From Actinomycetota bacterium (lineage in GTDB: Bacteria > Actinomycetota > Actinomycetes > Streptosporangiales > Streptosporangiaceae): a DNA stretch of 8,457 bases. This document shows positions 1 to 5,605 of this stretch, in pieces. Made by a program: the position numbers and the translations under genes. Where the stretch lies: positions 1 through 8,457 of the forward strand of contig DPMS01000870.1 in assembly GCA_003541285.1 (NCBI GenBank), written 5' to 3'. Below the pieces are notes generated by a model. The model did no database searches. It worked only from the letters and a program-made list of their open reading frames with translations, and was not told the origin of the DNA. Within the stretch, counting starts at the first letter, position 1; each line of letters opens with the position of its first letter.

Positions 1-243
1 GTTCGTGGCGGCGGTGGCGGCGGGGGCGGGGCGGGAAAGGAAGGCGAGTCGGGCGAGAAGCGGACCGGGTCTGGAGCGGGGCTGGGATTTGGGGCGACGG
101 TCCGGCCGATCGGCGTCGTTGTCGTCAAAGACGGCAAAGTCAGCTGGCAACCCATCATCGACGTGATGCGCATCGTCCTCGGCGCACAGCTTCTCGGCCT
201 CGCTGCGATCTTCGCAGTCCGGCGCCTCATCGAGCGCCGCTGA
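1..243 (+). CDS. GerW/YtfJ family protein, C-terminal part
   Basis: The frame is open from the left edge to TGA at 241-243, giving 80 residues with the start outside the window. It begins with a run of glycines and a short charged linker. Then comes a conserved core, GFGATVRPIGVVVVKDGKV, followed by SWQPIIDVMRI and a hydrophobic stretch ending in Arg-Arg-Leu-Ile-Glu-Arg-Arg. A Gly-rich segment, a G(A)GFG...PIG(V/F)(V/I)V block and a C-terminal hydrophobic helix are the pattern of the GerW (YtfJ) family, first known as Bacillus spore proteins and widespread in actinobacteria, where the role is unclear. The C-terminal segment is probably a membrane anchor. A hairpin 40 bases downstream may terminate it. 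Confidence 0.75.
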   Translation, partial: VRGGGGGGGGAGKEGESGEKRTGSGAGLGFGATVRPIGVVVVKDGKVSWQPIIDVMRIVLGAQLLGLAAIFAVRRLIERR

Positions 244-282
244 CCTGAGCCTCTCCCCCCGCCCTGGCCGCGGGGAACTGGA

Positions 283-307
283 CCTGGCGCCGGGAAAGTG
301 CGCCAGG
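283..307. terminator. Hairpin between convergent genes, likely bidirectional terminator
   Basis: CCTGGCGC at 283-290 pairs perfectly with GCGCCAGG at 300-307 around a 9-base loop. It lies between the end of the GerW-like gene (243) and the end of the convergent membrane-protein gene (398). There is no T-run, which is usual for high-GC actinobacteria. Confidence 0.5.
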
Positions 308-397
308 GCACGTGCACGCTGATGTCATCTGCCCGATGGCCGGAAAGAGCGCAGGGTCTGATACGCGTAATAGATTTCCCGCGGACCGCTGGCCAGG

Positions 398-763
398 TCA
401 GCGAACTTCGGTGTACTCGCTGCGGTCCAGCTGCACAAGGTTGGTGTAGCCGGTGCCCTCTGGCTCTGCGACGTCGGTGTACTGGCTGCCGTCCAGCCGC
501 ACGACGCGGAAGCTGCCCCCGGAGAGCAGCTTGCGCAGGTGCCGCATCCCGCTCATGCCCGCGAGCGCGACAGCTATGGCGGCGGCGAGGACCGAGCCGC
601 CGAACAGCGCCAGCCCGCCGACGACATATCCCAGCATCATCATGACCACTGCGGCCAGCAGGGCCACCGGCACGGCCGCCACCAGCAGCAGCGCGAGCAT
701 CGTCACGGCGATCATGGCCTTGGCCGGCCTGTCCGGCGTCCGCTCCGCGTACCAACCGGTCAT
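398..763 (-). CDS. Small two-helix membrane protein with repeated C-terminal tail, unknown function
   Basis: A 121-residue protein of no recognised family. Two hydrophobic helices run roughly over residues 17-44 and 46-70, followed by a basic stretch (RHLRKLL) and a polar tail. The tail carries the same 11-residue unit twice, VRLDGSQYTDV (88-98) and VQLDRSEYTEV (110-120), 22 residues apart, with a weaker GYTNL between them. The basic residues after helix 2 suggest both ends are cytoplasmic. I chose ATG at 763 because GAGAGG (772-777 on the minus strand) lies 8 bases upstream; GTG codons at 772 and 766 are too close to or overlap that site. The gene converges with the GerW-like gene. A 16-bp palindrome lies 55-70 bases upstream and could control it. 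Confidence 0.7.
   Translation of the reverse strand: MTGWYAERTPDRPAKAMIAVTMLALLLVAAVPVALLAAVVMMMLGYVVGGLALFGGSVLAAAIAVALAGMSGMRHLRKLLSGGSFRVVRLDGSQYTDVAEPEGTGYTNLVQLDRSEYTEVR
407..502. repeat. Degenerate 30-bp direct repeat, 66-bp period, inside the membrane-protein gene
   Basis: Positions 407-436 and 473-502 match at 26 of 30 bases; the shared core is CGGTGTACT. The 66-bp period is a whole number of codons, and both copies encode the LDxSxYTxV unit of the protein tail, so the tail probably grew by tandem duplication. Confidence 0.7.
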
Positions 764-817
764 CACGCTCACCTCTCAAGGCCCGGAGCCCGTCAAGGAC
801 CCAGGCCTACCCGAACA

Positions 818-833
818 ACACGACATGTCGTGT
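818..833. promoter_or_regulatory. 16-bp perfect palindrome, candidate operator
   Basis: ACACGACATGTCGTGT is a perfect inverted repeat. It lies 55-70 bases upstream of the membrane-protein start (763, minus) and upstream of the broken TetR gene on the plus strand. Size and symmetry fit a site for a dimeric regulator such as a TetR protein. No bound protein can be named from sequence. Confidence 0.45.
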
Positions 834-987
834 CCTCTATCGTCAACGCGCGACTCGATCAGAATCATTCCGTAACCTTCGGGCGCGCTGACCGCGGGCG
901 GACACCCACCGCCGTGCGGCAGAAGCGGATGCGGCGAGGTCCGGCCGGGAGTATTCAGGGCACGGCACAGACGGTGCCGGACGCCGG
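834..987. other. Intergenic stretch, no gene recognised
   Basis: I see no convincing gene, promoter or RNA here. Reading frames in it show no familiar motif. It joins the palindrome to the debris patch that begins at 988. Confidence 0.4.
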
Positions 988-1134
988 TTACCGGCTGCCC
1001 ACTCGTTCCAGCAAGACCTTCAGGCTGGCGCCTTCTTCGGCCTGATGGCACGCGATCGCGCCGATCCGGTTCCCCAGGGTCTGGCGCAGCAGCCAGCCGG
1101 CTATCGGGCCGATGATCGGAGCCCGAACGCCCAT
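988..1134 (-). CDS. 48-residue unrecognised protein or gene tail
   Basis: The minus strand encodes MGVRAPIIGPIAGWLLRQTL and continues with an Ala/Glu/Leu-rich helix-like segment to TAA at 988. Composition is natural for a protein: a hydrophobic segment at residues 7-17, then an amphipathic end. ATG at 1134 has GGAGGG 6 bases upstream (1141-1146 on the minus strand), so it could be a genuine small gene. However, that site falls where the opposing TetR gene begins to be recognisable, and the frame stays open further upstream with no sensible sequence. It could equally be the tail of a larger gene cut at the same breakpoint. I do not recognise the family. Confidence 0.35.
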   Translation of the reverse strand: MGVRAPIIGPIAGWLLRQTLGNRIGAIACHQAEEGASLKVLLERVGSR

Positions 1135-1140
1135 GGCGAT

Positions 1141-1552
1141 CCCTCCGGCGCGACGACCGCGACGTTCCTGGTCAAGGGCTACCCGGGCACGAGCATGGAC
1201 GACATCGCCGCCACCGCGGCGGTGTCCAAGCAGACCGTCTACAAGCACTTCGCCGACAAGGAACAGCTCTTCGCCGACGTGGTTCTCGCCACCACCGACC
1301 AGGTGAGCGGGGTCGTGCGGATGGTCGCTGCCGCCCTGCTTCCAGGATCTGACCGACCGCGGACTGCTCCAGACCGGGGATCCGCTGCTGGCCGCCCACC
1401 ACTTCGCCGGGCTGCTGCTGTGGATCCCGGTCAACCAGGCCATGTTCACCGGCAACCACGACAGCGACAAGGCGGACCTGGAGTCCTACGCCGGCCAGGC
1501 GGTCAGCGCCTTTCTCCGCGCCTACGCCGTCCCCCGGTCAGCGGAGACGTAA
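1141..1552 (+). pseudogene. TetR-family regulator, broken (internal deletion and frameshift)
   Basis: From 1141 the frame encodes most of a TetR DNA-binding domain: ATTATFLVKGYPGTSMDDIA, then AAVSKQTVYKHFADKEQLFA, which is the typical helix-turn-helix with the YKHF recognition helix. After about 1338 the sensible reading jumps by one frame: FQDLTDRGLLQTGDPLLAAHHFAGLLLWIPVN and onward to TAA at 1550-1552, a typical TetR ligand-domain C-terminus. About 55-65 residues expected between the two parts are missing, so the lesion is a deletion rather than a single base change. The first 10-20 residues normally preceding helix 1 are also absent. It once bound DNA as a dimer and sensed a small molecule; it cannot now make a normal protein. 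Confidence 0.75.
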
Positions 1553-1636
1553 CTCCGCCGGGCCCGTTCCGCAGCCAGTGACGCCCGCCGCTGACACAGA
1601 TCGACCCGTTCGGCATGCAGTTGAGGCAGCCAGACT

Positions 1637-1654
1637 GACGGCCGAGCGGCCGTC
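1637..1654. terminator. GC-rich hairpin after the TetR relic
   Basis: GACGGCC (1637-1643) pairs perfectly with GGCCGTC (1648-1654) around the loop GAGC. It lies 85 bases after the TetR stop. There is no T-run. It may be the old terminator of that gene. Confidence 0.35.
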
Positions 1655-1675
1655 CAGACCGGCGGGCCGGCGCGC

Positions 1676-1862
1676 GGTTATCTAGAGCTCTTTACGCCGC
1701 TGAGCCGCGGGCAGTCACAGTGGTCGGCCTCGGCGTGGGTGTGGAAGAACGTCAAGAACGACCGGATCGCCAAGGCCGGGATGACCAGCAAAGACGACCT
1801 CAAGGCCAATGCCGCCAGCGCGCTGCGCCGCCTGCAGAAGCCACCCGGCCTGGTCCGCTGGT
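1676..1862 (+). pseudogene. IS630-type transposase, C-terminal relic
   Basis: The stretch WVWKNVKNDRIAKAGMTSKD followed by DLKANAASALRRLQK matches the C-terminal end of IS630-family DDE transposases, where the last catalytic Glu sits in a (D/N)PxExVWxxxK context. Here the preceding segment reads LFTPLSRGQSQWSASAWVW, so the usual LPxYSPxLNPxE is scrambled and the catalytic Glu is lost. Homology fades after LQKPPGLVR. No N-terminal part, first catalytic Asp or clear terminal inverted repeats are visible nearby. It is an inactive remnant lying next to another broken gene, and may mark how the region was rearranged. Confidence 0.55.
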
Positions 1863-2066
1863 GCCCCGGCACCGGTCGCGGGCGGGTGCTGGCCTGCCCT
1901 GCGCTCCCCGGTGCGCTGCCGTCACAACTGGTCAGGCTCCTGGATCAACGCATGCGGCTGGGACAGGGCTCACGCTCGGGATGCTATGCGTGCGGTGACC
2001 GCGGGGCAGATTATGCCCATTTCTGTGCATGCCCCCGGGACGCAAGTGCGCCTGGCCGGGCCCGGA
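1863..2066. other. Intergenic stretch, no gene recognised
   Basis: About 200 bases between the transposase relic and the peptidase terminator. Open frames cross it but none shows a domain, a convincing start or a family motif. I see nothing supportable in it. Confidence 0.4.
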
Positions 2067-2090
2067 GGGGGATCCCCTGCGGGATCCCCC
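2067..2090 (-). terminator. Strong hairpin after the S53 peptidase gene
   Basis: GGGGGATCCC (2067-2076) and GGGATCCCCC (2081-2090) form a perfect 10-bp stem with loop CTGC. It starts 11 bases past the peptidase stop codon on the minus strand. There is no T-run, as is common in actinobacteria. Confidence 0.65.
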
Positions 2091-2101
2091 CAAGACGGGC
2101 G

Positions 2102-3595
2102 CTAGTGACCGGCGAGCTTCGGCACCAGGGTGGCGGCGTTGGGTGTGCCCAGGCCGGTGACCGGGTCCCAGCCGGTGGTCGCCGGGTAGCCGGGGATGCC
2201 GGGGTCGGTTTGGTTGTTGCCGGTGGTGACGTCGTAGAAGTAGGTACCGTAGTCAGGCCCGGAGGCGAGTGTGTAGAGGGTTGGGTTGATCAGGCCGAGG
2301 CCGCGTCCGGCGATCTGGTCCGCGATCGCGACCAGCCCGGCCCACTGTGGGCAGGACGAGGACGTGCCGCCCACCACGTACCAGCCGGCGCTGCACGGGT
2401 TGCCGGGTGAGCAGTTCAGGCCGCCTTGGGCGTCTCCGGGCGCGGTGTCGTAGACCAGCACACCGGTGAGGGCACTGGCCTGGTAGGCGACATCGGGCAC
2501 GCCGCGCATGTCGCCGATCGGGGTCGACCCGGTCGGCAGCGTGTCCTGGTAGGAGGGCCTGGGGAACACGTGGCTGAAGCCGCCGCCTGAGGCGATCCAG
2601 CCGACCTCGCGGACACCGGGATTGGCCACGCATCTCGCCGGCGGGTCAGCCGAGTCGACGCTGGTGCCTGTCGTGGGGTCGGTGCACAGGTAGGTGCCGC
2701 CCACGCCGGTCACCAGCGGGTCGGAAGCCGGCCACTCGACGGACGGGAACGGTATCGTCGCCGGGTTCTTCACCGGCGTGAAGTACGTGTTTGCCGTCCC
2801 GCCATCGCCGGAGGCTGCCAGCACGGTGACGCCGTCGCTCGCTGCGGAAATGAACGCGTGCCGCAGGTTCAGCAGCGATTGCGTGCTGGCGAAGGTTTCC
2901 TCGGCGGCGGCGAAGCTCTGCGAGATGACCGTCGCCTCGTGGTGGTCCACGATGAACTGCTCGGCGTTCATCATCGGCGGGAAGCCCTGCACCCCAAGTG
3001 TCTCGGCGGGGTTGGTCGTCATGAGCAGGATGTTGGCCTGCGGGGCGATACTGTGCGCCCACTCGACATCGAGGCTGGTCTCCAGGGCCCAGATGTTGCG
3101 GGTCTGGGTGCCCGTGCCGTTGCTGCCCGGCGGTGGCGCCTTGACTTGGGTCACGCCGTTCCAGTAGACGTGCTGGAACGTCGGCATGTCCGGGGTACAG
3201 GTCACGCCCGGCTCGCCGCACATGTGCGGCAGGCCCATCTGGGTGTCGAAGTTCGCCAGGTCAGACGCCATGTTCGGGTTGCCGAACGAGTCGATGATGG
3301 CGACGGTCACGCCCTGGCCCTCATGTCCCGCCCCATAGAGCGGGCCCAGGTTGTAGGAATTCTGCATGGACGTCGGGGTGAAGCAGCGCCGGCCGACCGA
3401 GAAGCAGTCCCCCTCACTTGGCGGTGTCGTGCTGCCACTGAGGAACTGGTACTCCACAATGCTGGGCACAGGCGGCGGCAGACCGCCGGCGGCAGCGATA
3501 CCGGCGCCGGCCGGACCGAACCCCAGCACCGAAGCGCCGGCGAATGCGAATGCCGCAACCCGGCGGGCCGTCTGGCGTACGTTCTGATGGAACAT
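2102..3595 (-). CDS. Secreted S53 (sedolisin) serine-carboxyl peptidase lacking a prodomain
   Basis: A 497-residue secreted endopeptidase of the sedolisin/kumamolisin family. Residues 1-36 form a signal peptide (basic RRV, hydrophobic core, small residues). The catalytic domain starts near residue 75. The S53 catalytic residues are visible: Glu172 and Asp176 in ETSLD, Asp264 in SGDGG (oxyanion Asp), and Ser412 in GGTSSSCPQWAG. Near the C-terminus, YDVTTGNN (454-461) and GWDPVTGLGTPN (475-486) are the calcium-binding loop residues. Most sedolisins carry an activation prodomain of roughly 150-200 residues before the catalytic domain; only about 40 residues lie between signal peptide and catalytic domain here. 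Cysteines at 64, 71, 126, 133, 304, 322, 395 and 401 suggest disulfides. ATG at 3595 is chosen because GGAGG lies 5 bases upstream; the GTG at 3637 would spoil the signal peptide. It is transcribed alone. Confidence 0.9.
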   Translation of the reverse strand: MFHQNVRQTARRVAAFAFAGASVLGFGPAGAGIAAAGGLPPPVPSIVEYQFLSGSTTPPSEGDCFSVGRRCFTPTSMQNSYNLGPLYGAGHEGQGVTVAIIDSFGNPNMASDLANFDTQMGLPHMCGEPGVTCTPDMPTFQHVYWNGVTQVKAPPPGSNGTGTQTRNIWALETSLDVEWAHSIAPQANILLMTTNPAETLGVQGFPPMMNAEQFIVDHHEATVISQSFAAAEETFASTQSLLNLRHAFISAASDGVTVLAASGDGGTANTYFTPVKNPATIPFPSVEWPASDPLVTGVGGTYLCTDPTTGTSVDSADPPARCVANPGVREVGWIASGGGFSHVFPRPSYQDTLPTGSTPIGDMRGVPDVAYQASALTGVLVYDTAPGDAQGGLNCSPGNPCSAGWYVVGGTSSSCPQWAGLVAIADQIAGRGLGLINPTLYTLASGPDYGTYFYDVTTGNNQTDPGIPGYPATTGWDPVTGLGTPNAATLVPKLAGH

Positions 3596-3756
3596 GCTGT
3601 CCTCCATCCACGCTGATGGCGAGCAATGGTCATTCACATGCTCCTCAGACGCGCCACCTCAGGCAAGACGTACGGGAAATGCTGCGAAACTGGCGGCGGC
3701 TCCGCGATCGGGTACCGCCGCAAGCAGAATTGGCCCATCTGTGCTCGGTGCGCCTC
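3596..3756. other. Upstream region of the S53 gene, no clear promoter
   Basis: It contains the ribosome binding site GGAGG just upstream of the peptidase ATG. No convincing -35/-10 pair, operator palindrome or RNA gene is visible. Confidence 0.4.
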
Positions 3757-3945
3757 TCAGATTCGAGCACCAACAGGCATACCGAGTCGGCAGGCCGCGC
3801 CAATATCTTCCGGCACAGCCGCCGGGGTGACGCAGTTCAGGTGAACGCAGCCGTCATGGTCATCACGGGCCATCAGGTGACGGATGCGTTCGGCGGCTTC
3901 TGCAGCTTCGCTGCACGCTGCCTGATCGGCTGGTGCCGTGGCCAG
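3757..3945 (-). pseudogene. Unrecognised coding fragment fused to the CFA-synthase relic
   Basis: The minus strand has a sensible reading of about 62 residues, from near 3945 to TGA at 3757. It contains AEAAERIRHLMARDDHDG and then CVHLNCVTPAAVPEDIGAAC. Its composition (balanced charge, helix then strand pattern) looks like real protein rather than a shadow frame, but I do not recognise the family. It is in a different frame from the CFA-synthase relic that ends at the same point (about 3944), so a breakpoint lies there. No start codon with a ribosome binding site belongs to it. Most likely it is the internal piece or end of a lost gene. Confidence 0.3.
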
Positions 3946-4210
3946 GGATCTGCCCGCCGGGGAAGATGTACTTGTGGATCCAGGTGTGGCCGCCGCGGGT
4001 GGCGAGCATACGGTCGTGTGGCATCGTGATCGCCTGCAGCCCGGCCTTGCCGCCGGGGGCCAGCAGCCGGTCGATGGCGGAGAAATAGGCGGGCCAGTAG
4101 CGCTCACCGACCGCCTCGATCATCTCCACGCTCAGGACCACGTCATAACGGCCGGTGGCCTGGCGGTAGTCACGCAGTTGCACGTCCACCCGGTCCGCGA
4201 CACCCGCTGC
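3944..4210 (-). pseudogene. Cyclopropane-fatty-acyl-phospholipid synthase-type methyltransferase, internal fragment
   Basis: About 89 residues match the middle of CFA synthase / mycolic acid cyclopropane synthase methyltransferases: AAGVADRVDVQLRDYR, YDVVLSVEMIEAVGERYW, then LLAPGGKAGLQAITMPHDR and TWIHKYIFPGGQIP. The intact enzyme, usually about 400 residues, moves a methylene group from S-adenosylmethionine to unsaturated membrane lipids. The N-terminal part with the SAM-binding GxGxG loop and the C-terminal third are absent. At the upstream edge (about 4210) the sequence changes into a plus-strand gene tail, and at the downstream edge (about 3944) into an unrelated frame. Identity with the family remains high across the piece with no internal stop, so the break may be recent. 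In other bacteria this gene is often part of LitR/CarH light-induced clusters. Confidence 0.75.
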
Positions 4211-4212
4211 CG

Positions 4213-4359
4213 TGGACGCGCGAAAAAGACCCCGCCACCGCACGCAAGCTCTGGGACCACCTGGCCGCGGCGACCGCCACGGACTCACCAAAGCCGGCAC
4301 AGGCAGGGCGGGATAGCGTGGCTGCTGAGCACAACATCCCTGTGCGGGGGCAGAGATGA
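4213..4359 (+). pseudogene. C-terminal gene tail, possibly short-chain dehydrogenase
   Basis: The plus frame ending with TGA at 4357-4359 reads WTREKDPATARKLWDHLAAA and then a polar tail ending VRGQR. The DPATARKLWD segment resembles the last helix of many actinobacterial short-chain dehydrogenases (DPxxARRLWEVSEELTG). No Rossmann motif or YxxxK site is present upstream; instead the sequence turns into the CFA-synthase relic on the opposite strand at about 4210. Its stop codon overlaps the SOUL gene start as ATGA, which suggests it was the tail of the preceding gene in the same operon, now decapitated by a rearrangement. The family assignment is weak; the coding nature and the overlap are better supported. 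Confidence 0.35.
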
Positions 4360-4916
4360 CCGAGCAGCAGTATGAGGTGGTGGACCGCCGGGACGGGTCC
4401 GAGCCACGCCGCTATCCGGCACACCTGGTAGCCGGGATCGGGGTGGACGGCTCGTTTGCTGAGGCACCCACCCGTGCGTTCCGCCCGCTGGCCGGGTTCA
4501 TCAATGGCGCCAACCGCTCGCGCCGCCAGATCGCGATGACGACGCCGGTCACCCAGCAGGAGGCCGGCCCGGAAAAGATCGCCATGACGGCCCCGGTGGT
4601 GCAGCAGGCCAGCGGCCGGCCCGGCAGCTACCTGGTGCAGTTTGTGATGCCATCACACTTCACCGCCCAGACGCTGCCAGCGCCCGGGGATGCCCGGGTG
4701 CGAACCCGGCAGATCCCGCAGCAGCTGGCGGCAGCGGTGCGATTCTCCGGCCGGTGGACGCGTAAGGAGTTCGAGGAACGCGGGAAGGCGCTCCGCCAGG
4801 CCATCGTCGCCGCAGGCCTCTACCCGGCCGGCCCAGTGCGTTATGCCCGCCTCAACTCGCCCTGGACGCCCTGGATCCTCCGGCGGAACGAGGTCGTGCG
4901 ACCCGTCGAGGAGTAA
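4356..4916 (+). CDS. SOUL family haem-binding protein
   Basis: A 186-residue soluble protein of the SOUL/HBP family. These bind haem or other tetrapyrroles, and their physiological role in bacteria is unsettled. Family marks: YEVVDRRDGSEPRRYPAHLV at the start, GFINGANRSRRQIAMTTPV (47-65), the second KIAMTAPV block (74-81), VRFSG (128-132) and the end block YARLNSPWTPWILRRNEV (163-180). The length matches the family and there is no signal peptide, so it is probably cytoplasmic. ATG at 4356 follows a GGGGG tract (about 6 bases upstream) and overlaps the stop of the truncated preceding frame as ATGA. The DUF6512 gene starts 3 bases after its stop, so the two are co-transcribed. Confidence 0.9.
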   Translation: MTEQQYEVVDRRDGSEPRRYPAHLVAGIGVDGSFAEAPTRAFRPLAGFINGANRSRRQIAMTTPVTQQEAGPEKIAMTAPVVQQASGRPGSYLVQFVMPSHFTAQTLPAPGDARVRTRQIPQQLAAAVRFSGRWTRKEFEERGKALRQAIVAAGLYPAGPVRYARLNSPWTPWILRRNEVVRPVEE

Positions 4917-4919
4917 AGG

Positions 4920-5417
4920 GTGGAGCGCAGGCTGACTGTGATCGCCGGAGTGGCGATCGTCGTTGCGGGCACGCTGCTGCACTTCGTTTACGGCTGGTCG
5001 GGACAGAACGCTCTGGCCGGGCTGGTCAGTCCCGTCAATGAGAGTGTGTGGGAACACACCAAGCTGCTGGTCGTCCCGGTGGTCGTTGCCGGGGCGGTGG
5101 AGGCGGTCCTGCTGCATGACGTCCGGCGGGTGGCGTGGGCGACGCTGGTGGAGGCGATCGTGGGGGCGCTGGCCATCGTCACCATCTTCTACACCTATAC
5201 CGGGGCTCTGGGGACCGGGCCGCTCCTGTGGGCTGACATCACCTCGTTCGTACTGGTCGTTGCGGGCGGGCAGTGGCTGTACCTGCGGGTCCTGCTGTCA
5301 CACCAGATCACTGTCCCGCCGGCGGCCGTTTCGGTGCCCGGTCTGCTGGCCCTGCTGGTCCTATATGCGATCTGGACTGCGACGCCGCCAGACCTGCCTG
5401 TCTTCCAGCCCGGCTGA
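4920..5417 (+). CDS. DUF6512-type multi-pass membrane protein
   Basis: A 165-residue integral membrane protein with about five predicted helices (residues 5-25, 48-66, 74-93, 105-126, 137-154). The marks of the family are HFVY (21-24) at the end of helix 1 and SPVNESVWEHTKLL (37-50) in the first loop; conserved His, Asn, Glu, Trp and His there could bind a ligand or metal, but no function is known to me. GTG at 4920 is the start: GAGGAG lies 6 bases upstream, inside the last codons of the SOUL gene. The 3-base gap to that gene implies translational coupling, so the two proteins may act together, perhaps in tetrapyrrole or membrane stress handling; that is inference only. Confidence 0.8.
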   Translation: MERRLTVIAGVAIVVAGTLLHFVYGWSGQNALAGLVSPVNESVWEHTKLLVVPVVVAGAVEAVLLHDVRRVAWATLVEAIVGALAIVTIFYTYTGALGTGPLLWADITSFVLVVAGGQWLYLRVLLSHQITVPPAAVSVPGLLALLVLYAIWTATPPDLPVFQPG

Positions 5418-5421
5418 ACGG

Positions 5422-5481
5422 GCCTGCATGGCCGCGGCCGGCCGGCCGGCCCCGGGCTGGCCGCAGCTGCCGGCTGGCCAG
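5422..5481. terminator. GC-rich palindromic tract between convergent genes
   Basis: The region holds nested repeats of GGCCGG and an inverted pair, CTGGCC (5457-5462) and GGCCAG (5476-5481). It follows the DUF6512 stop and precedes the end of the convergent heliorhodopsin gene, so it may serve as a shared terminator. Several foldings are possible. Confidence 0.35.
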
Positions 5482-5605
5482 TGATCAGGAGGCCGACAGC
5501 AGCCATGCCGCAGACGGCTATGCCCCGGGCGCGGGCCGAGCCCGATCCATCGCATCAGCCGCTTCGACCCCCGCTGCGCTGCGCCGGATCACAGCCGCCA
5601 CGCGG

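Noticed and set aside
2858..3616. Long plus-strand open frame (252 codons) opposite the S53 peptidase
   Set aside because: Antisense shadow; the minus-strand product has all S53 catalytic motifs.
3596..3637. Upstream GTG start for the S53 peptidase at 3637
   Set aside because: It would put 14 extra residues before a normal signal peptide; GGAGG is well placed only for ATG at 3595.
5430..5460. GGCCGG repeats as a possible CRISPR or phase-variable tract
   Set aside because: Short, irregular GC-rich repeats with no spacers; terminator or composition effect is simpler.
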